Source: Rossellomorea aquimaris (GTDB lineage Bacteria; Bacillota; Bacilli; Bacillales; Bacillaceae_B). Taken from it: a DNA stretch of 64,000 nucleotides. Below, in pieces: positions 25,419 through 35,620 of this stretch (position 1 is the stretch's first letter; each line of letters begins with the position of its first letter). Under the pieces are notes generated by a model. It was not told the origin of the DNA and ran no database searches. It worked only from the letters and a program-made list of their open reading frames with translations. The stretch spans positions 3,195,001-3,259,000 of the forward strand of contig NZ_CP141595.1 of NCBI RefSeq assembly GCF_035590735.1, read 5' to 3'. The translations under genes were made by a program, and so were the position numbers.

Positions 25419-25460
25419 GTTAAATACCCCCTGAATGTTAGTTATTACTATGTCTTAGCC

Positions 25461-26234
25461 TTATATAACTTTCGCTTCATTGCGAAGAAGTGAAACAAGC
25501 TCTGATACTTGAGCATCCAATTCGCCTTCTAACACTTTACCTGCTTCCTTCTTCGGTGGAAGGTAGATTTCAATCGTTTTTGTCTTCGCTTCTACTTCAT
25601 CTTCGTCTAAATCAATATCATCGAGTTCCACTTCATCTAAAGGCTTTTTCTTCGCTTTCATGATTCCTGGAAGTGATGGATATCGTGGTTCGTTCAATCC
25701 TTGCTGCGCCGTTACCAGTAAAGGTAGAGATGTTTCAATTACTTCTGAATCCCCTTCTACGTCACGAGTGACCGTTACCGTTCCGCCATCAATTTCTAAT
25801 TTCGTAATCGTTGTTACATAAGGGATGTCAAGCTGTTCTGCCACACGTGGTCCAACTTGTCCAGATCCACCATCAATGGCAACATTACCTGCCAGGATTA
25901 AATCTACTTCCTGTTCTTTTAAATAGTGGGCAAGAATTTTGGCTGTAGTGAATTGATCACCATGATCAAGGTCATCCTCTGTGTTGATCAGGACTGCTTT
26001 ATCTGCACCCATTGCCAGTGCTGTTCTCAGTTGCTTTTCACTTTCTTCTCCGCCAACTGTCACAACCGTCACTTCTCCACCATGTGCATCGCGAACTTGA
26101 ATAGCTTCTTCCACTGCATATTCATCGTAAGGATTTATGATAAATTCAGCTCCATCTTCAGCAATTTGACCGTTTTGGATCGAAATTTTCTCCTCGGTAT
26201 CAAACGTTCTTTTCAAAAGTACATAGATGTTCAT
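25461..26234 (-). CDS. etfB: Electron transfer flavoprotein beta subunit
   Basis: A 257-aa AMP-binding partner of EtfA. The family region VDLILAGNVAIDGGSGQVGPRVAEQLDIPYVT and the C-terminal IMKAKKKPLDEVELDDI are present. ATG at 26234 with GGAGGGA upstream gives MNIYVLLKRTFDTEEKI, the normal N-terminus; a frame open 32 codons further is not used. It works with EtfA in fatty-acid beta-oxidation. Confidence 0.96.
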   Translation of the reverse strand: MNIYVLLKRTFDTEEKISIQNGQIAEDGAEFIINPYDEYAVEEAIQVRDAHGGEVTVVTVGGEESEKQLRTALAMGADKAVLINTEDDLDHGDQFTTAKILAHYLKEQEVDLILAGNVAIDGGSGQVGPRVAEQLDIPYVTTITKLEIDGGTVTVTRDVEGDSEVIETSLPLLVTAQQGLNEPRYPSLPGIMKAKKKPLDEVELDDIDLDEDEVEAKTKTIEIYLPPKKEAGKVLEGELDAQVSELVSLLRNEAKVI

Positions 26235-26377
26235 GCGTAAGTCCCTCCTAATAATGTAAACATTCTTTCCCTTAAAAAGATTTTGACAATTTAACCCCTT
26301 TGAATGGGCAGCTTGAACAGAAACGTCCATTCAATACTGCCCCTCAATAAGAGTTTACTATATTACAAGAATGTATT

Positions 26378-27148
26378 CTAGCCTTTAAAGTGCGGTTCTC
26401 TCTTTTCAACAAACGCTGAAATACCCTCTTTGGCATCCGCCGATACAAAAATTTCACCGAAAAGATCCGATTCTCTCATTACACCTTCATAGAAACGATC
26501 ATCTTTTGTATAACTTAACAGCTCAATGGCTGCTTTCATCGCCCCCGGGCTCTTCTTCGCTATCTTATCGGCCATTTCCTTTGCTTTATCGAAAAGCTGG
26601 TCCTCAGGATATGCTTTATTGGCAAGTCCCCACTGTACCGCTTCTGTTCCGCTGATAGGCTCACTCGTTAATAGCATTTCTGCCGCTTTTGCCCTGCCTA
26701 CCAATTTCGGCAAGCGTTGGGAGCCTGCAAATCCGGGTACAAGTCCTAACTGAAGTTCCGGTAGGCCGAGCTTTGCATTCTCGCTGACCAATCGGATGTG
26801 ACATCCCATTGCAAGCTCCAAACCTCCGCCTAGGGCGGCGCCATGGATTGCTGCAATGATCGGCTTTGAAAAATTCTCCATACGCTCAAAGACGTCCTGG
26901 CCTTTTTTCGCCAATTTAGAGAATTCTTCACCCGTTTCAATCGTTGTGAATTCTTTAATGTCAGCTCCTGCAGAGAAGAATCGCCCCTCACCCTTCAGTA
27001 AGATCACCCGTACTTCAGCGTTTTCTTCAAGCTCATCCAGAACTGAATCGATTTCTTTGATAAGTCCACTGGCTAAAGCATTAGCAGGAGGTCTTTGGAT
27101 TAGAACCGTTGCTACCTTTCCCTCTAATGACCATGATAAACTTTCCAT
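26378..27148 (-). CDS. fadB: Enoyl-CoA hydratase/isomerase family protein
   Basis: A 256-aa crotonase. The oxyanion-hole segments are SAGADIKEF (about 65) and HGAALGGGLELAMGCHIRL (about 103-121). The catalytic Glu positions expected of hydratases lie in GLPELQLGLVPGFAGSQRLPKLVG, with Glu at the first site. It hydrates enoyl-CoA in beta-oxidation. It lies between fadR and etfB, as ysiB (fadB) does in B. subtilis. Confidence 0.92.
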   Translation of the reverse strand: MESLSWSLEGKVATVLIQRPPANALASGLIKEIDSVLDELEENAEVRVILLKGEGRFFSAGADIKEFTTIETGEEFSKLAKKGQDVFERMENFSKPIIAAIHGAALGGGLELAMGCHIRLVSENAKLGLPELQLGLVPGFAGSQRLPKLVGRAKAAEMLLTSEPISGTEAVQWGLANKAYPEDQLFDKAKEMADKIAKKSPGAMKAAIELLSYTKDDRFYEGVMRESDLFGEIFVSADAKEGISAFVEKREPHFKG

Positions 27149-27169
27149 CTCTCATCCCCCTAAACTAAT

Positions 27170-27757
27170 TTAGTTCCTGCCGCCACACCCATGAAGTAAT
27201 AGTTTGTGAATAGCAGGGACTTGAGCTACTAAGTCATATTTCTGTTCGTTCATCACCCACGTTGTCACCATTTCATCCAGAGTACCGAAGATCATTTGAC
27301 GAGCCAGCCGGACATCCAGATCACTTGAAAATTCTCCGGATTCTATTCCGCTAATCAGAATTTTATCGACTAATTGCAGATATCCTTTTAATACATCGTT
27401 GATTTTTAAGCGGATATCCTTATTGGACTGCCTGAGCTCCAGTTGTGTCACAATCGCCAGATGGTGATCATCCGACAGAATTTTACAATGATTTTCAATC
27501 ATCACTAATAATTTCTCTGAAACTGTCTGTTTTCCTGCTATAACTTCCTCAATTTTTTCGACAAAGAGTACCATTTTTTCTTTGAACAACGAAATCAGGA
27601 TATCTTCTTTATTTTTAAAATAGAGATAAATCGTTCCATCAGCGACCCCGGCCTGCTTCGCAATCTTGGATACTTGTGCCTGATGGTAACCATTTTCTGC
27701 TATAACGATAACAGCAGCATCGATAATTTGCTTGTATTTAGGTTTATTTCGTTTCAT
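27170..27757 (-). CDS. fadR: TetR-family fatty-acid regulator FadR
   Basis: A 195-aa repressor with an N-terminal TetR helix-turn-helix (IIDAAVIVIAENGYHQAQVSKIAKQAGVADGTIYLYFKNKEDILISLF, residues 11-58) and a helical ligand domain that would bind long-chain acyl-CoA. In B. subtilis FadR (YsiA) represses beta-oxidation genes. Its own promoter carries a perfect FadR box over the predicted +1, so it should repress itself and the downstream fadB-etfB-etfA. Confidence 0.93.
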   Translation of the reverse strand: MKRNKPKYKQIIDAAVIVIAENGYHQAQVSKIAKQAGVADGTIYLYFKNKEDILISLFKEKMVLFVEKIEEVIAGKQTVSEKLLVMIENHCKILSDDHHLAIVTQLELRQSNKDIRLKINDVLKGYLQLVDKILISGIESGEFSSDLDVRLARQMIFGTLDEMVTTWVMNEQKYDLVAQVPAIHKLLLHGCGGRN

Positions 27758-27784
27758 GAGTTATTGACCTGCCTTAAGAAAATA

Positions 27785-27802
27785 TGAATGACTGTTCATT
27801 CA
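27785..27802. promoter_or_regulatory. FadR operator at the fadR promoter
   Basis: TGAATGACTGTTCATTCA has perfect 7-bp arms with a 4-base spacer and matches the FadR consensus. It covers the transcription start predicted from the promoter at 27810-27838. Confidence 0.88.
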
Positions 27803-27809
27803 TATTTTT

Positions 27810-27838
27810 ATAATAAAAGGTTTCTCTTTACTTGTCAA
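27810..27838 (-). promoter_or_regulatory. Sigma-A promoter of fadR-fadB-etfB-etfA
   Basis: Minus strand: TTGACA (27833-27838), 17-base spacer, TATTAT (27810-27815). Confidence 0.85.
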
Positions 27839-27893
27839 GAAAAGATGCCTTGTCCAATTTTACAGCAAAAAGAAAAAGCCCAATGGTATTCAT

Positions 27894-29588
27894 TTAACTT
27901 GTTTTCTGCTCTTCTTCTATCTTTTGTCGCTCTTCATCTACAAGTGCTCTGCGTAATATTTTTCCTACAGCCGTTTTAGGAAGCTCTTTTCTAAACTCAT
28001 AAATCCGTGGCACCTTGTAGGCAGCCAGGTATTTACGGGCAAATTCATTGAGTTCTTCCTCTGTCAGGACTTCTCCTTCTTTCAGGACCACATACGCCTT
28101 TACGGTCTCTCCTCTGTACTCATCCGGAACGCCTGCAGCTACAACCTCTTGAATCGCAGGATGTTCATAAAGGACCTCTTCGATTTCACGAGGGTAAATA
28201 TTAAATCCGCCCGCAATGATCATATCCTTTTTGCGATCCACAACATAGAAGTAACCTCTCTCATCCATATACCCCAAATCTCCTGTCAATAGCCAGCCAT
28301 CCCTTAACGTTTGGTCGGTTTCCTCTGGACGATTCCAGTAACCCTTCATCACTTGAGGACCTTTCACGACGATTTCACCCATTTCATTCGGCGGAAGCGG
28401 TTCTCCTGTTTCCAGTGAGAAGATGGCTGCATCCGTACTTGGCCAAGGAACTCCGACGCTTCCCTTGATCCTCTCTTTATCCCAAAGGAAATTGGAATGT
28501 GTGACGGGTGAAGATTCTGTCAATCCGTAGCCTTCAACCAGTTTGCCGCCGGTGACGTCTTCGAACTGCTGCTGCACTTCAACAGGCAATGGGGCGCTTC
28601 CACTAAGGCATGAATCGATGGAGGATAAGTCATAATTCTTCAGTTCCGGATGATTCAGCAGCCCGATATAGATGGTAGGTGCCCCGGGAAATAGGGTCGG
28701 TTTCTGCTTTTGAATGGTTTTCAAGGTTGTTTCCGGGTCAAATTTAGGGAGTAAGATCATTTTATATCCCTGCATGACGGATAATATCATAACGGCTGTC
28801 ATTCCGTACACATGAAAGAATGGAAGGATTCCAAGGACCCGCTCTTCTCCTTTTTTACATTTATAAAGCCACGCATCACACATGGAAGCATTGGCGACAA
28901 GGTTCTTATGAGTAAGCATAACCCCTTTTGGGAAACCTGTCGTCCCGCCTGTGTATTGAAGAAGAGCCACATCGTTATCAAAATCAAATGCCTGATCGAT
29001 ACTTTCTGGTTTGGCTGTTTTCATGATCTCCGTAAATAAATGATTCTGTCCTGAATGGTCCACTCTCACAACAATGCCGTATTGCTTCTTCTGGATGAAT
29101 GGGTAGATGAGATTCTTAGGAAATGGAAGGTAGTCTTTGATAGCGGTTACAATAATGTGCTCAAGTTCGGTATTCTTCATCACTTTCGACACTCTTGGAT
29201 ATAAAATATCCAATGTCAGCATCACCTTGGCGCCTGAGTCCTTCATTTGGTATTCGATTTCCCTCTCCATATATAGCGGATTGGTTTGTACGACAATTCC
29301 ACCCGCATAGAGAATGCCATAGTACGCGATGACGGATTGAGGAGTATTCGGCAGCATGATAGCGACCCGATCGTCTTTCTTAATTCCAAGCGTCTTAAGG
29401 TAATGAGCGAACTTGAGTGCGGATTCATGTAATTCTGTGTAGGTCAACTCCTTGCCCATAAATTGAATGGCTACCTTACTGCTATAAAGGGTAGCTGCCT
29501 CAGTTAAATAGGACTGTAGTGGCTTTTCAGTCAGATCGAGCTCCGTGGGAATCTCTGCTGGGTATTCAGCAAACCATGGTTTGTTCAT
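27894..29588 (-). CDS. lcfA: Long-chain fatty-acid-CoA ligase
   Basis: A 564-aa acyl-CoA synthetase of the adenylate-forming superfamily. The AMP-binding P-loop YTGGTTGFPKG is near residue 218, EGYGLTESSPV near 355, and the C-terminal hinge/lysine motif AVGKILRRAL near the end. It activates long-chain fatty acids for beta-oxidation. It lies upstream of fadR as in B. subtilis. Unlike fadR, no FadR box is apparent in its own upstream region. Confidence 0.95.
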   Translation of the reverse strand: MNKPWFAEYPAEIPTELDLTEKPLQSYLTEAATLYSSKVAIQFMGKELTYTELHESALKFAHYLKTLGIKKDDRVAIMLPNTPQSVIAYYGILYAGGIVVQTNPLYMEREIEYQMKDSGAKVMLTLDILYPRVSKVMKNTELEHIIVTAIKDYLPFPKNLIYPFIQKKQYGIVVRVDHSGQNHLFTEIMKTAKPESIDQAFDFDNDVALLQYTGGTTGFPKGVMLTHKNLVANASMCDAWLYKCKKGEERVLGILPFFHVYGMTAVMILSVMQGYKMILLPKFDPETTLKTIQKQKPTLFPGAPTIYIGLLNHPELKNYDLSSIDSCLSGSAPLPVEVQQQFEDVTGGKLVEGYGLTESSPVTHSNFLWDKERIKGSVGVPWPSTDAAIFSLETGEPLPPNEMGEIVVKGPQVMKGYWNRPEETDQTLRDGWLLTGDLGYMDERGYFYVVDRKKDMIIAGGFNIYPREIEEVLYEHPAIQEVVAAGVPDEYRGETVKAYVVLKEGEVLTEEELNEFARKYLAAYKVPRIYEFRKELPKTAVGKILRRALVDEERQKIEEEQKTS

Positions 29589-29733
29589 TGTAATCCCTCC
29601 CTTTGAATATTTAGAAAATTTCTTCTATTCACTATTATAATATAAGGGGACTTCAGTTACAATTTCAATTCAATCCACTCGATACTTTTTTCCTATTGGT
29701 TAGGCTTGACCTTCCTTACAGATGATTTTATCA

Positions 29734-29771
29734 AAGAAAAAAGACTGCCTATTCAACCATATGACAGTCTG
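29734..29771 (-). terminator. Terminator after the small ORF downstream of yshE
   Basis: Minus-strand AGACTG...CAGTCT stem followed by TTTTTTTC. It sits 42 bases past the stop of the 27-codon frame at 29813-29896. Confidence 0.75.
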
Positions 29772-29812
29772 CTCGTACATTATTATTATTTTAGCATTGT
29801 TTCAAGATCCAA

Positions 29813-29896
29813 TTACGTAAAGAACAACATATATATGATCCCGACGAGTAAAAAGCCCCCACATAGCGTGAGCAAAACCTTTGCCAATGTTTCCAT
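29813..29896 (-). CDS. 27-aa hydrophobic small membrane protein (putative)
   Basis: A small frame reading METLAKVLLTLCGGFLLVGI then IYMLFFT. Residues 6-25 would form one membrane helix. It has AAGGAG seven bases before the ATG, starts 12 bases after the yshE stop, and is followed by a terminator, so it appears to be a real last cistron of the yshE transcript. No family recognised; a chance frame with a good ribosome binding site is the alternative. Confidence 0.55.
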   Translation of the reverse strand: METLAKVLLTLCGGFLLVGIIYMLFFT

Positions 29897-29907
29897 ATTC
29901 CCTCTCC

Positions 29908-30315
29908 TTACGATATTCCGGCTCCTATGACATAGGATAAACCAACTGAAATGACCAATGAAATGAAGCCGACTGCCCGATTGTCATTAGCGATTTCTTC
30001 ATCAATTTTAAATTTGGGTGTGAGAAATTCATAAATGAAATAGCCGATCAGTAGTAGAAAAAAGCCAAACACACCCCATCCGATAGTTGTCAGGATGGTA
30101 TCGTTATGGCTGATGGAGTGGCGGAAAATATTCGCAATCCCAAATATTTTCCCTCCTGTTGCCATCGCCACGGCCAAGTTGCCTTTTTTTATTTCTTCCC
30201 AATTCTTATACTTGGTGACCAGTTCGAAGATAGCTAAGAACAGAACCAAACATAAAATGACCACGCTATAATTCCCAGCCGTTTGAACAAATTCATTTTC
30301 CCAAAAGTTCTTCAT
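29908..30315 (-). CDS. yshE: DUF350 membrane protein YshE
   Basis: A 135-aa protein with four membrane helices and the DUF350 pattern (AVAMATGGKIFGIANIFRHSI; YEFLTPKFKIDEEIANDNRAVGFIS). The function of the family is unknown. It is located between lcfA and mutS2 as yshE is in B. subtilis. A small hydrophobic frame and a terminator follow. Confidence 0.87.
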   Translation of the reverse strand: MKNFWENEFVQTAGNYSVVILCLVLFLAIFELVTKYKNWEEIKKGNLAVAMATGGKIFGIANIFRHSISHNDTILTTIGWGVFGFFLLLIGYFIYEFLTPKFKIDEEIANDNRAVGFISLVISVGLSYVIGAGIS

Positions 30316-30398
30316 CGTAAAGCTCCCTTTACCGATTTATTTAAACCACTCTATTATTTCATTATGAACATTCGTACATATGAGCAGTCTAAAGGCTC

Positions 30399-32756
30399 TT
30401 ATTTAAATTGAACGACTGTGACACCGGTTCCACCTTCACCTGCATCACCGAAACGAATGTTTTTGACCGATCGGTGATTTTTCAAGTATTCCTGCACTCC
30501 TTGCCTTAAAGCTCCCGTACCTTTCCCATGAATGATGGAAACGCGGGGATAACCGGCAAGAAGCGCATCATCGATGTATTTCTCCACTCTTGATAATGCA
30601 TTTTCGAAACGCTCACCACGTAGATCCAGCTCAAGGCTGACGTGAAAATCTTTCCCTTTCACTGTGGCGAGTGGTTTCGTCTCCACCTTTTGTTGGGATT
30701 GAATGAATTCAAGATCTGATTCCTTCACCTTCATTTTCATGATGCCCATCTGTACTTGCCATTCTTTCGCAGACACCCGTTCAACCAAGTGGCCTTTTTG
30801 ATCGAAGCTTAAGACTTTGACTTCGTCCCCGGGTTTTAACTCATGTTTCGCCTGATTGACTTTTTTCTTTTGACCGGACGTTTTCAATTTCGGTGTAGCA
30901 TCTTCCAATTGTTTCTTCGCCTGGATCAGTTCATGTTCCTTGATTTGAGCTGATTTTTCATGCTGCATTTTTCGTAAATCTTTAATCACTTGTTCAGCTT
31001 CTGCCTTCGCTTTTTCAACGACTTCAGTGGCTTTTTGTTGAGCTTTTTCGTAAAGTGTATCCTTTTTCTCATAATACTCCATCATTTGCTTCTGCATATC
31101 TTTATGCATTTTCTCAGCTTGTCTTAAAAGTTCATGGGCTTCCTCAAGCTCCCGTTCGCCTTGACGTCTGCTGTCTTCGAGGGAGGCAATCATGTTCTCC
31201 ACTTCTTTACTATCCGTTCCGATATGGGACTTCGCTCTCTGAATGACTGAATCCGAAAGCCCTAAACGCTTCGAAATCTCAAATGCATTACTTCTTCCCG
31301 GGACGCCAAGCAAAAGCTTATATGTAGGACTTAATGTTTCTACATTAAATTCCACACTTGCATTCACGACTCCTTCACGATTGTACCCATATGCCTTTAA
31401 TTCAGGGTAGTGAGTGGTCGCCACGACTCTTGCACCGGTTCCATGCACTTCATCCAAAATGGAAATGGCCAGTGCGGCACCTTCTTGAGGATCTGTACCG
31501 GCACCCAGTTCATCAAACAACACTAAACTTTCATGATCTGCCTTTTTAAGGATGTCCACGATGTTCACCATATGAGAAGAGAAGGTACTTAAGCTTTGTT
31601 CAATCGATTGCTCGTCACCGATATCAGCATAAACGGTGCGGAAGACGCCCACTTCTGATCCATCGAGAGCCGGGATCGGGAGACCGGCCTGTGCCATTAA
31701 ACTCGTTAATCCCAATGTTTTCAGGGTAACGGTTTTCCCACCGGTATTTGGCCCGGTGATGACGATGGAAGAAAAGTCAGTCCCCAACTCGATGTCATTA
31801 GCCACCGCTTCATCTATGGGCAGAAGAGGATGTCGTGCTTTGTTCAGCCTCACCCTGCGTTCGTTATTGATCGTCGGTTTAGACCCTTTAATGGATCGTC
31901 CGAATTTCGCCTTTGTGAACATGAAATCAATATCTGAAAGGACGCTGACAATCAAGAGCAGTTCTTCTCCTGATTCTTGTACACTTTCAGAAAGCTCCTG
32001 GAGAATCTTTTCAATTTCAGCTTGCTCTTTTAATCGAAACTCACGAAGTTGATTATTCAGTTGAACGATGGCTTCAGGTTCAATGAATAACGTTTGCCCC
32101 GATGATGATTGATCATGAATGATCCCGCCATATTGACCCCGATACTCCTGTTTAACCGGAATCACATATCGATCGTTACGAATGGTAATGATCGCGTCTG
32201 ATAACATTTTTTGAGCATTGGAAGAGCGGATCATTCGTTCAAGTTTCTCCCGGACCCGTCCTTCATTGGCCCGGAGCTGAGTACGGATCGTGCGGAGTGC
32301 TTCACTGGCTGTGTCAAGGATTTCTCCGTTATCGTCGACGACTTTCCTAATATCCTGCTCTAAATGAGGAAGGGGAATGACCGTACCCATTTTCTCCTGC
32401 AGCAGGGGGACGTCTACTTCTTCATCCAATAATTCCTCTACAAAAAGCGTCAGCTTCCTGCTTGCCCGGATTGTGCTCGCCACCTGAACGAATTCAGAAG
32501 GGGAAAGCATTCCGCCTATTTGAGCACGTTTGACATGTGGACGAATATCAAATATCCCGCCTAATGGGGCATGACCCTTCAACCTGAGGATGGTCATGGC
32601 TTCATCTGTTTCTTCGTGAAGAGCTGTAATTTCTTCATACTCAACCGATGGCATGAGGGAAGATACCTTGGCATGACCAAGTGCAGATGCAGCATATTGC
32701 TTTAATAATTCTTTGATTTTATCAAACTCTAACGTTTTTAATACTTTAGAATTCAC
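30399..32756 (-). CDS. mutS2: MutS2 ATPase/endonuclease
   Basis: A 785-aa MutS-family protein without the mismatch-recognition domain. The Walker A motif GPNTGGKT is near residue 335, with [19 protein letters not shown] for Walker B/signature. A long coiled coil (about 510-640) leads to a C-terminal Smr domain ([20 protein letters not shown], then [18 protein letters not shown]). It acts in recombination control and, in B. subtilis, in splitting collided ribosomes. It lies 20 bases downstream of polX. Confidence 0.95.
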   Translation of the reverse strand: MNSKVLKTLEFDKIKELLKQYAASALGHAKVSSLMPSVEYEEITALHEETDEAMTILRLKGHAPLGGIFDIRPHVKRAQIGGMLSPSEFVQVASTIRASRKLTLFVEELLDEEVDVPLLQEKMGTVIPLPHLEQDIRKVVDDNGEILDTASEALRTIRTQLRANEGRVREKLERMIRSSNAQKMLSDAIITIRNDRYVIPVKQEYRGQYGGIIHDQSSSGQTLFIEPEAIVQLNNQLREFRLKEQAEIEKILQELSESVQESGEELLLIVSVLSDIDFMFTKAKFGRSIKGSKPTINNERRVRLNKARHPLLPIDEAVANDIELGTDFSSIVITGPNTGGKTVTLKTLGLTSLMAQAGLPIPALDGSEVGVFRTVYADIGDEQSIEQSLSTFSSHMVNIVDILKKADHESLVLFDELGAGTDPQEGAALAISILDEVHGTGARVVATTHYPELKAYGYNREGVVNASVEFNVETLSPTYKLLLGVPGRSNAFEISKRLGLSDSVIQRAKSHIGTDSKEVENMIASLEDSRRQGERELEEAHELLRQAEKMHKDMQKQMMEYYEKKDTLYEKAQQKATEVVEKAKAEAEQVIKDLRKMQHEKSAQIKEHELIQAKKQLEDATPKLKTSGQKKKVNQAKHELKPGDEVKVLSFDQKGHLVERVSAKEWQVQMGIMKMKVKESDLEFIQSQQKVETKPLATVKGKDFHVSLELDLRGERFENALSRVEKYIDDALLAGYPRVSIIHGKGTGALRQGVQEYLKNHRSVKNIRFGDAGEGGTGVTVVQFK

Positions 32757-32776
32757 GGAATGTATTCCACCTTTTA

Positions 32777-34486
32777 TCAGTTTCGCTTAATAAATTTGAT
32801 TAACTCTTTTTTATCCCATGTATTGATGACAGTATCTTTCTTGATCCAGCCTTTTCGAGCTGTCCCGATTCCGACTTTCATGAATTCCAGGTGATCGATA
32901 CTGTGTGCATCTGTGTTGATGACGAGCTTTACATTCTGTTCCTGGGCTTTTCGGATATTTTCTGCAGACAGATCCAGCCGATTCGGATTTGCATTAAGCT
33001 CCAACGCCGTACCGGTTTCTTTCGCCAGCTGGATAAGAAGATCCATATCTACGTCATAGCCTTCCCTTCGACCAATGATTCTCCCTGTTGGATGGGCAAT
33101 GATATCCACATGGGCACTCTTCAGGGCCGTTGTCAGCCTCTCCATGATCTTTTCCTGGGATTGTGAAAAACTTGAATGAATCGAGGCAATCACAAGATCG
33201 ACTTTTTCAAGGATGTCATCCTCATAGTCCAATGTACCATCAGGAAGAATATCCATCTCGATTCCTGAAAGGACTTCTATATCATCATACTTCTTGTTGA
33301 TTTCTTTAATTTCATCGATTTGCTTAAGTAATCGTTCTGTAGTCAGCCCGTTTGCCACACGTAAGTACTGGGAGTGATCTGTGATGGCCATATATTGATA
33401 TCCTTTGGCACGGCAAGCCTCTACCATCTCTTCTATCGAAAATGCACCGTCCGACCAGGTGGTGTGCATGTGAAGATCCCCTTTTATATCTTCTAATGTG
33501 ATGAGGGAATGATCCTCATGGAAATCTTCCACTTCTTTCCCATCTTCCCGCAGCTCTGGGGGGATCAAGGGCAGATCAAAATGGTGATAAAATTCTTCTT
33601 CGGTTTTAAATGTGAGTATCTCACCGGTTTCACTATTCTCCACGCCATATTCACTGATCTTTTCTCCGCGTTCTTTGGCCAGCTGGCGCATGCGGACATT
33701 ATGATCCTTTGATCCGGTAAAATGGTGAAGGGCAGTAGCAAACGCTTCAGGCTTCACGATTCGAAAATCAATGCTGACATCCCAATTATACGAAAGGGTC
33801 AGTGAAACTTTTGTATCTCCCGCAGCGATGGTTTCTACGATATTGGGCAGTTTCAACAGACCATCCTTCACTTCTTTTGGATGCTCTGTTGCGAGGATGA
33901 AATCGAGATCCTTGATAGTTTCTCTCATTCTCCTTAAGCTTCCCGCTCTTGAAAAGGTTTTGATGCTGTCCATGCCGAAAAGAAAACCTTCAATTTCCTC
34001 CGCGATTCCATTCATAAAAGCGATCGGCAGACGGTCGGGTCTCTTGCCAACCTGTTCGATGGATGCCAGGATCTTCTCTTCCGTCTTCTTACCGAAGCCT
34101 GCTAAACCTTGCACTTTATTTCCCTTACACGCTTGCTCCAAGTCTTCTATATTTTCTACCCCAAGTTCACTATAAAGCTTGGCAATTTTCTTTCCACCCA
34201 AACCAGGTAATTGAAGGAGCGGGATCAATCCCTTTGGAACTTCTTCCTTTAACTCTTCAAGGACAGACGATGTGCCTTCGTTTATGTATTCTTCGATTAC
34301 TCCCGCCGTTCCTTTGCCGATCCCGCTCAGCTTCGTAAAGTCATTGATTTCCTGTAAGCTCCGGTCATCATTCTCAAGTGCCGCTGCCGCTTTTCGATAG
34401 GCGGATATTTTAAAAGAGTTTTCGCCTTTCAATTCCATATATATCGCAATTTTTTCTAATAATTTTATAATATCTTTTTTGTTCAA
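32777..34486 (-). CDS. polX: DNA polymerase/3'-5' exonuclease PolX
   Basis: A 569-aa family X polymerase. The N-terminal helix-hairpin-helix region ([45 protein letters not shown]) is followed by the palm ([18 protein letters not shown]) and a C-terminal PHP exonuclease ([39 protein letters not shown]) with its metal ligands. It acts in base-excision repair gap filling. TTG at 34486 is preferred over GTG three codons earlier because it gives MNKKDIIK, matching B. subtilis YshC. Confidence 0.92.
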   Translation of the reverse strand: MNKKDIIKLLEKIAIYMELKGENSFKISAYRKAAAALENDDRSLQEINDFTKLSGIGKGTAGVIEEYINEGTSSVLEELKEEVPKGLIPLLQLPGLGGKKIAKLYSELGVENIEDLEQACKGNKVQGLAGFGKKTEEKILASIEQVGKRPDRLPIAFMNGIAEEIEGFLFGMDSIKTFSRAGSLRRMRETIKDLDFILATEHPKEVKDGLLKLPNIVETIAAGDTKVSLTLSYNWDVSIDFRIVKPEAFATALHHFTGSKDHNVRMRQLAKERGEKISEYGVENSETGEILTFKTEEEFYHHFDLPLIPPELREDGKEVEDFHEDHSLITLEDIKGDLHMHTTWSDGAFSIEEMVEACRAKGYQYMAITDHSQYLRVANGLTTERLLKQIDEIKEINKKYDDIEVLSGIEMDILPDGTLDYEDDILEKVDLVIASIHSSFSQSQEKIMERLTTALKSAHVDIIAHPTGRIIGRREGYDVDMDLLIQLAKETGTALELNANPNRLDLSAENIRKAQEQNVKLVINTDAHSIDHLEFMKVGIGTARKGWIKKDTVINTWDKKELIKFIKRN

Positions 34487-34594
34487 GAGATTCACCCACT
34501 ATCTTAGAATTAACGATCAGGTTCCTTTAAGATTCCCCGTCCCTTGCAAAAGCAAAACGACTCCATCTATATAGTAGCAAAATTGATATAAAAA

Positions 34595-34679
34595 GAAAAA
34601 AGACTGACTTATAAGATGAACAAATTCGCTAAGGCATCCCTAACGAATTTGAATTGCATACTTATAGTCAGCCCCTTCT
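34595..34679 (-). terminator. Bipartite extended terminator after cvpA
   Basis: Outer arms GGGCTGACTATAAG and CTTATAAGTCAGTC, inner arms CAAATTCGTTAGG and CCTTAGCGAATTTG, then TTTTTTCTTTTT on the minus strand. It lies directly after the cvpA stop. Confidence 0.88.
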
Positions 34680-34680
34680 T

Positions 34681-35220
34681 TTAGGCTACATATTCAATCC
34701 ACCAAGATTTCACCATATCAGAGAAAACAGGAGTATGTTTAACCATCGCTTGCGCAATAAATGAGTTATTAATGAATGTTTGAACCGACTCGATCGGCAA
34801 TAATACGGCGATAAATAATAGAATGAAGATCATTAAGTATGCTTCGATAAAACCTAATATCCCTCCGCCAAGAACATTCAACTGTTTTAATAGAGGAAGA
34901 TGTGCGACAAAATCGAGCATCGATCCGATGATTTGCAGAATGATCCGTACTGCGAAGAAAATGATTGCAAATGCGATCACCCGATAATAAGCCTGATCTA
35001 AATTGGTCGATTCAAAAATCATATTCAATGTGGACTGCTCGTCCAATACAGGATAAGGAATCCATAATGTTAACTTCGGTGCAAGCTGATCATAATATAT
35101 GTATGCTACAATAAAAGAAACGATAAATCCGAATATGTGGACCAATTGCAAAATGAATCCACGTTTTAAACCTATTAGAAATCCTATCACCAGGATGATC
35201 AACAAAGCTAAATCCAGCAT
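34681..35220 (-). CDS. yshB: CvpA-family membrane protein YshB
   Basis: A 179-aa protein with four membrane helices and the CvpA/colicin V production pattern (LDLALLIILVIGFLIGLKRGFILQLVHIFGF). The role is unclear, possibly envelope homeostasis. It starts seven bases after zapA and is probably co-transcribed, as yshA-yshB in B. subtilis. Confidence 0.86.
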   Translation of the reverse strand: MLDLALLIILVIGFLIGLKRGFILQLVHIFGFIVSFIVAYIYYDQLAPKLTLWIPYPVLDEQSTLNMIFESTNLDQAYYRVIAFAIIFFAVRIILQIIGSMLDFVAHLPLLKQLNVLGGGILGFIEAYLMIFILLFIAVLLPIESVQTFINNSFIAQAMVKHTPVFSDMVKSWWIEYVA

Positions 35221-35227
35221 CTTTTTT

Positions 35228-35488
35228 TCAATCCTTTAAACGTTTGATTTCTCGTTCCAGCTCTTCAAACTTTTCTTGTAGTTTGAGATAATCATTTACG
35301 GCATTCACCGCTGTCAGAACGGCGAGCCTGCTTGTGTCGAGAGATGGATTCATGGAGTTGATTTCTCTCATTTTGTCATCCACTTTAGAACAAACAAATC
35401 GGATTTGACTAGTTGATTCAGTCCCAACAATCGTATATTGTTGACCATATATGTCTACAGTGGTGCGATTTTTTTGTTGTTCAGACAA
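35228..35488 (-). CDS. zapA: Cell division protein ZapA
   Basis: An 86-aa FtsZ-associated protein that bundles FtsZ at midcell. The N-terminal globular part ([32 protein letters not shown]) is followed by a C-terminal coiled coil ([18 protein letters not shown]). The start is TTG. It runs divergently from rnhC and together with yshB. Confidence 0.92.
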   Translation of the reverse strand: MSEQQKNRTTVDIYGQQYTIVGTESTSQIRFVCSKVDDKMREINSMNPSLDTSRLAVLTAVNAVNDYLKLQEKFEELEREIKRLKD

Positions 35489-35559
35489 CCTGAAAGCCCC
35501 CCATTCATAAGAATCCTAAACATAATCATACCACGAAATCTTTTGATTATGGAAGGAAT

Positions 35560-35588
35560 TTGTCATATTAGCTCACATTTTTTATTAT
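35560..35588 (+). promoter_or_regulatory. Sigma-A promoter of rnhC
   Basis: TTGTCA (35560-35565), 17-base spacer, TATTAT (35583-35588). The transcript would start about 25 bases before the TTG codon. Confidence 0.75.
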
Positions 35589-35620
35589 ATACAAGAATTT
35601 TGTCATAAGGAGAGGGAAAC

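Noticed and set aside
29589..29660. Possible FadR box in front of lcfA
   Set aside because: TGAATA and TATTCA occur, but are too far apart and do not match the consensus spacing.
29706..29930. Plus-strand frame between lcfA and yshE
   Set aside because: It runs through a minus-strand terminator and the antisense of the small ORF; no ribosome binding site.
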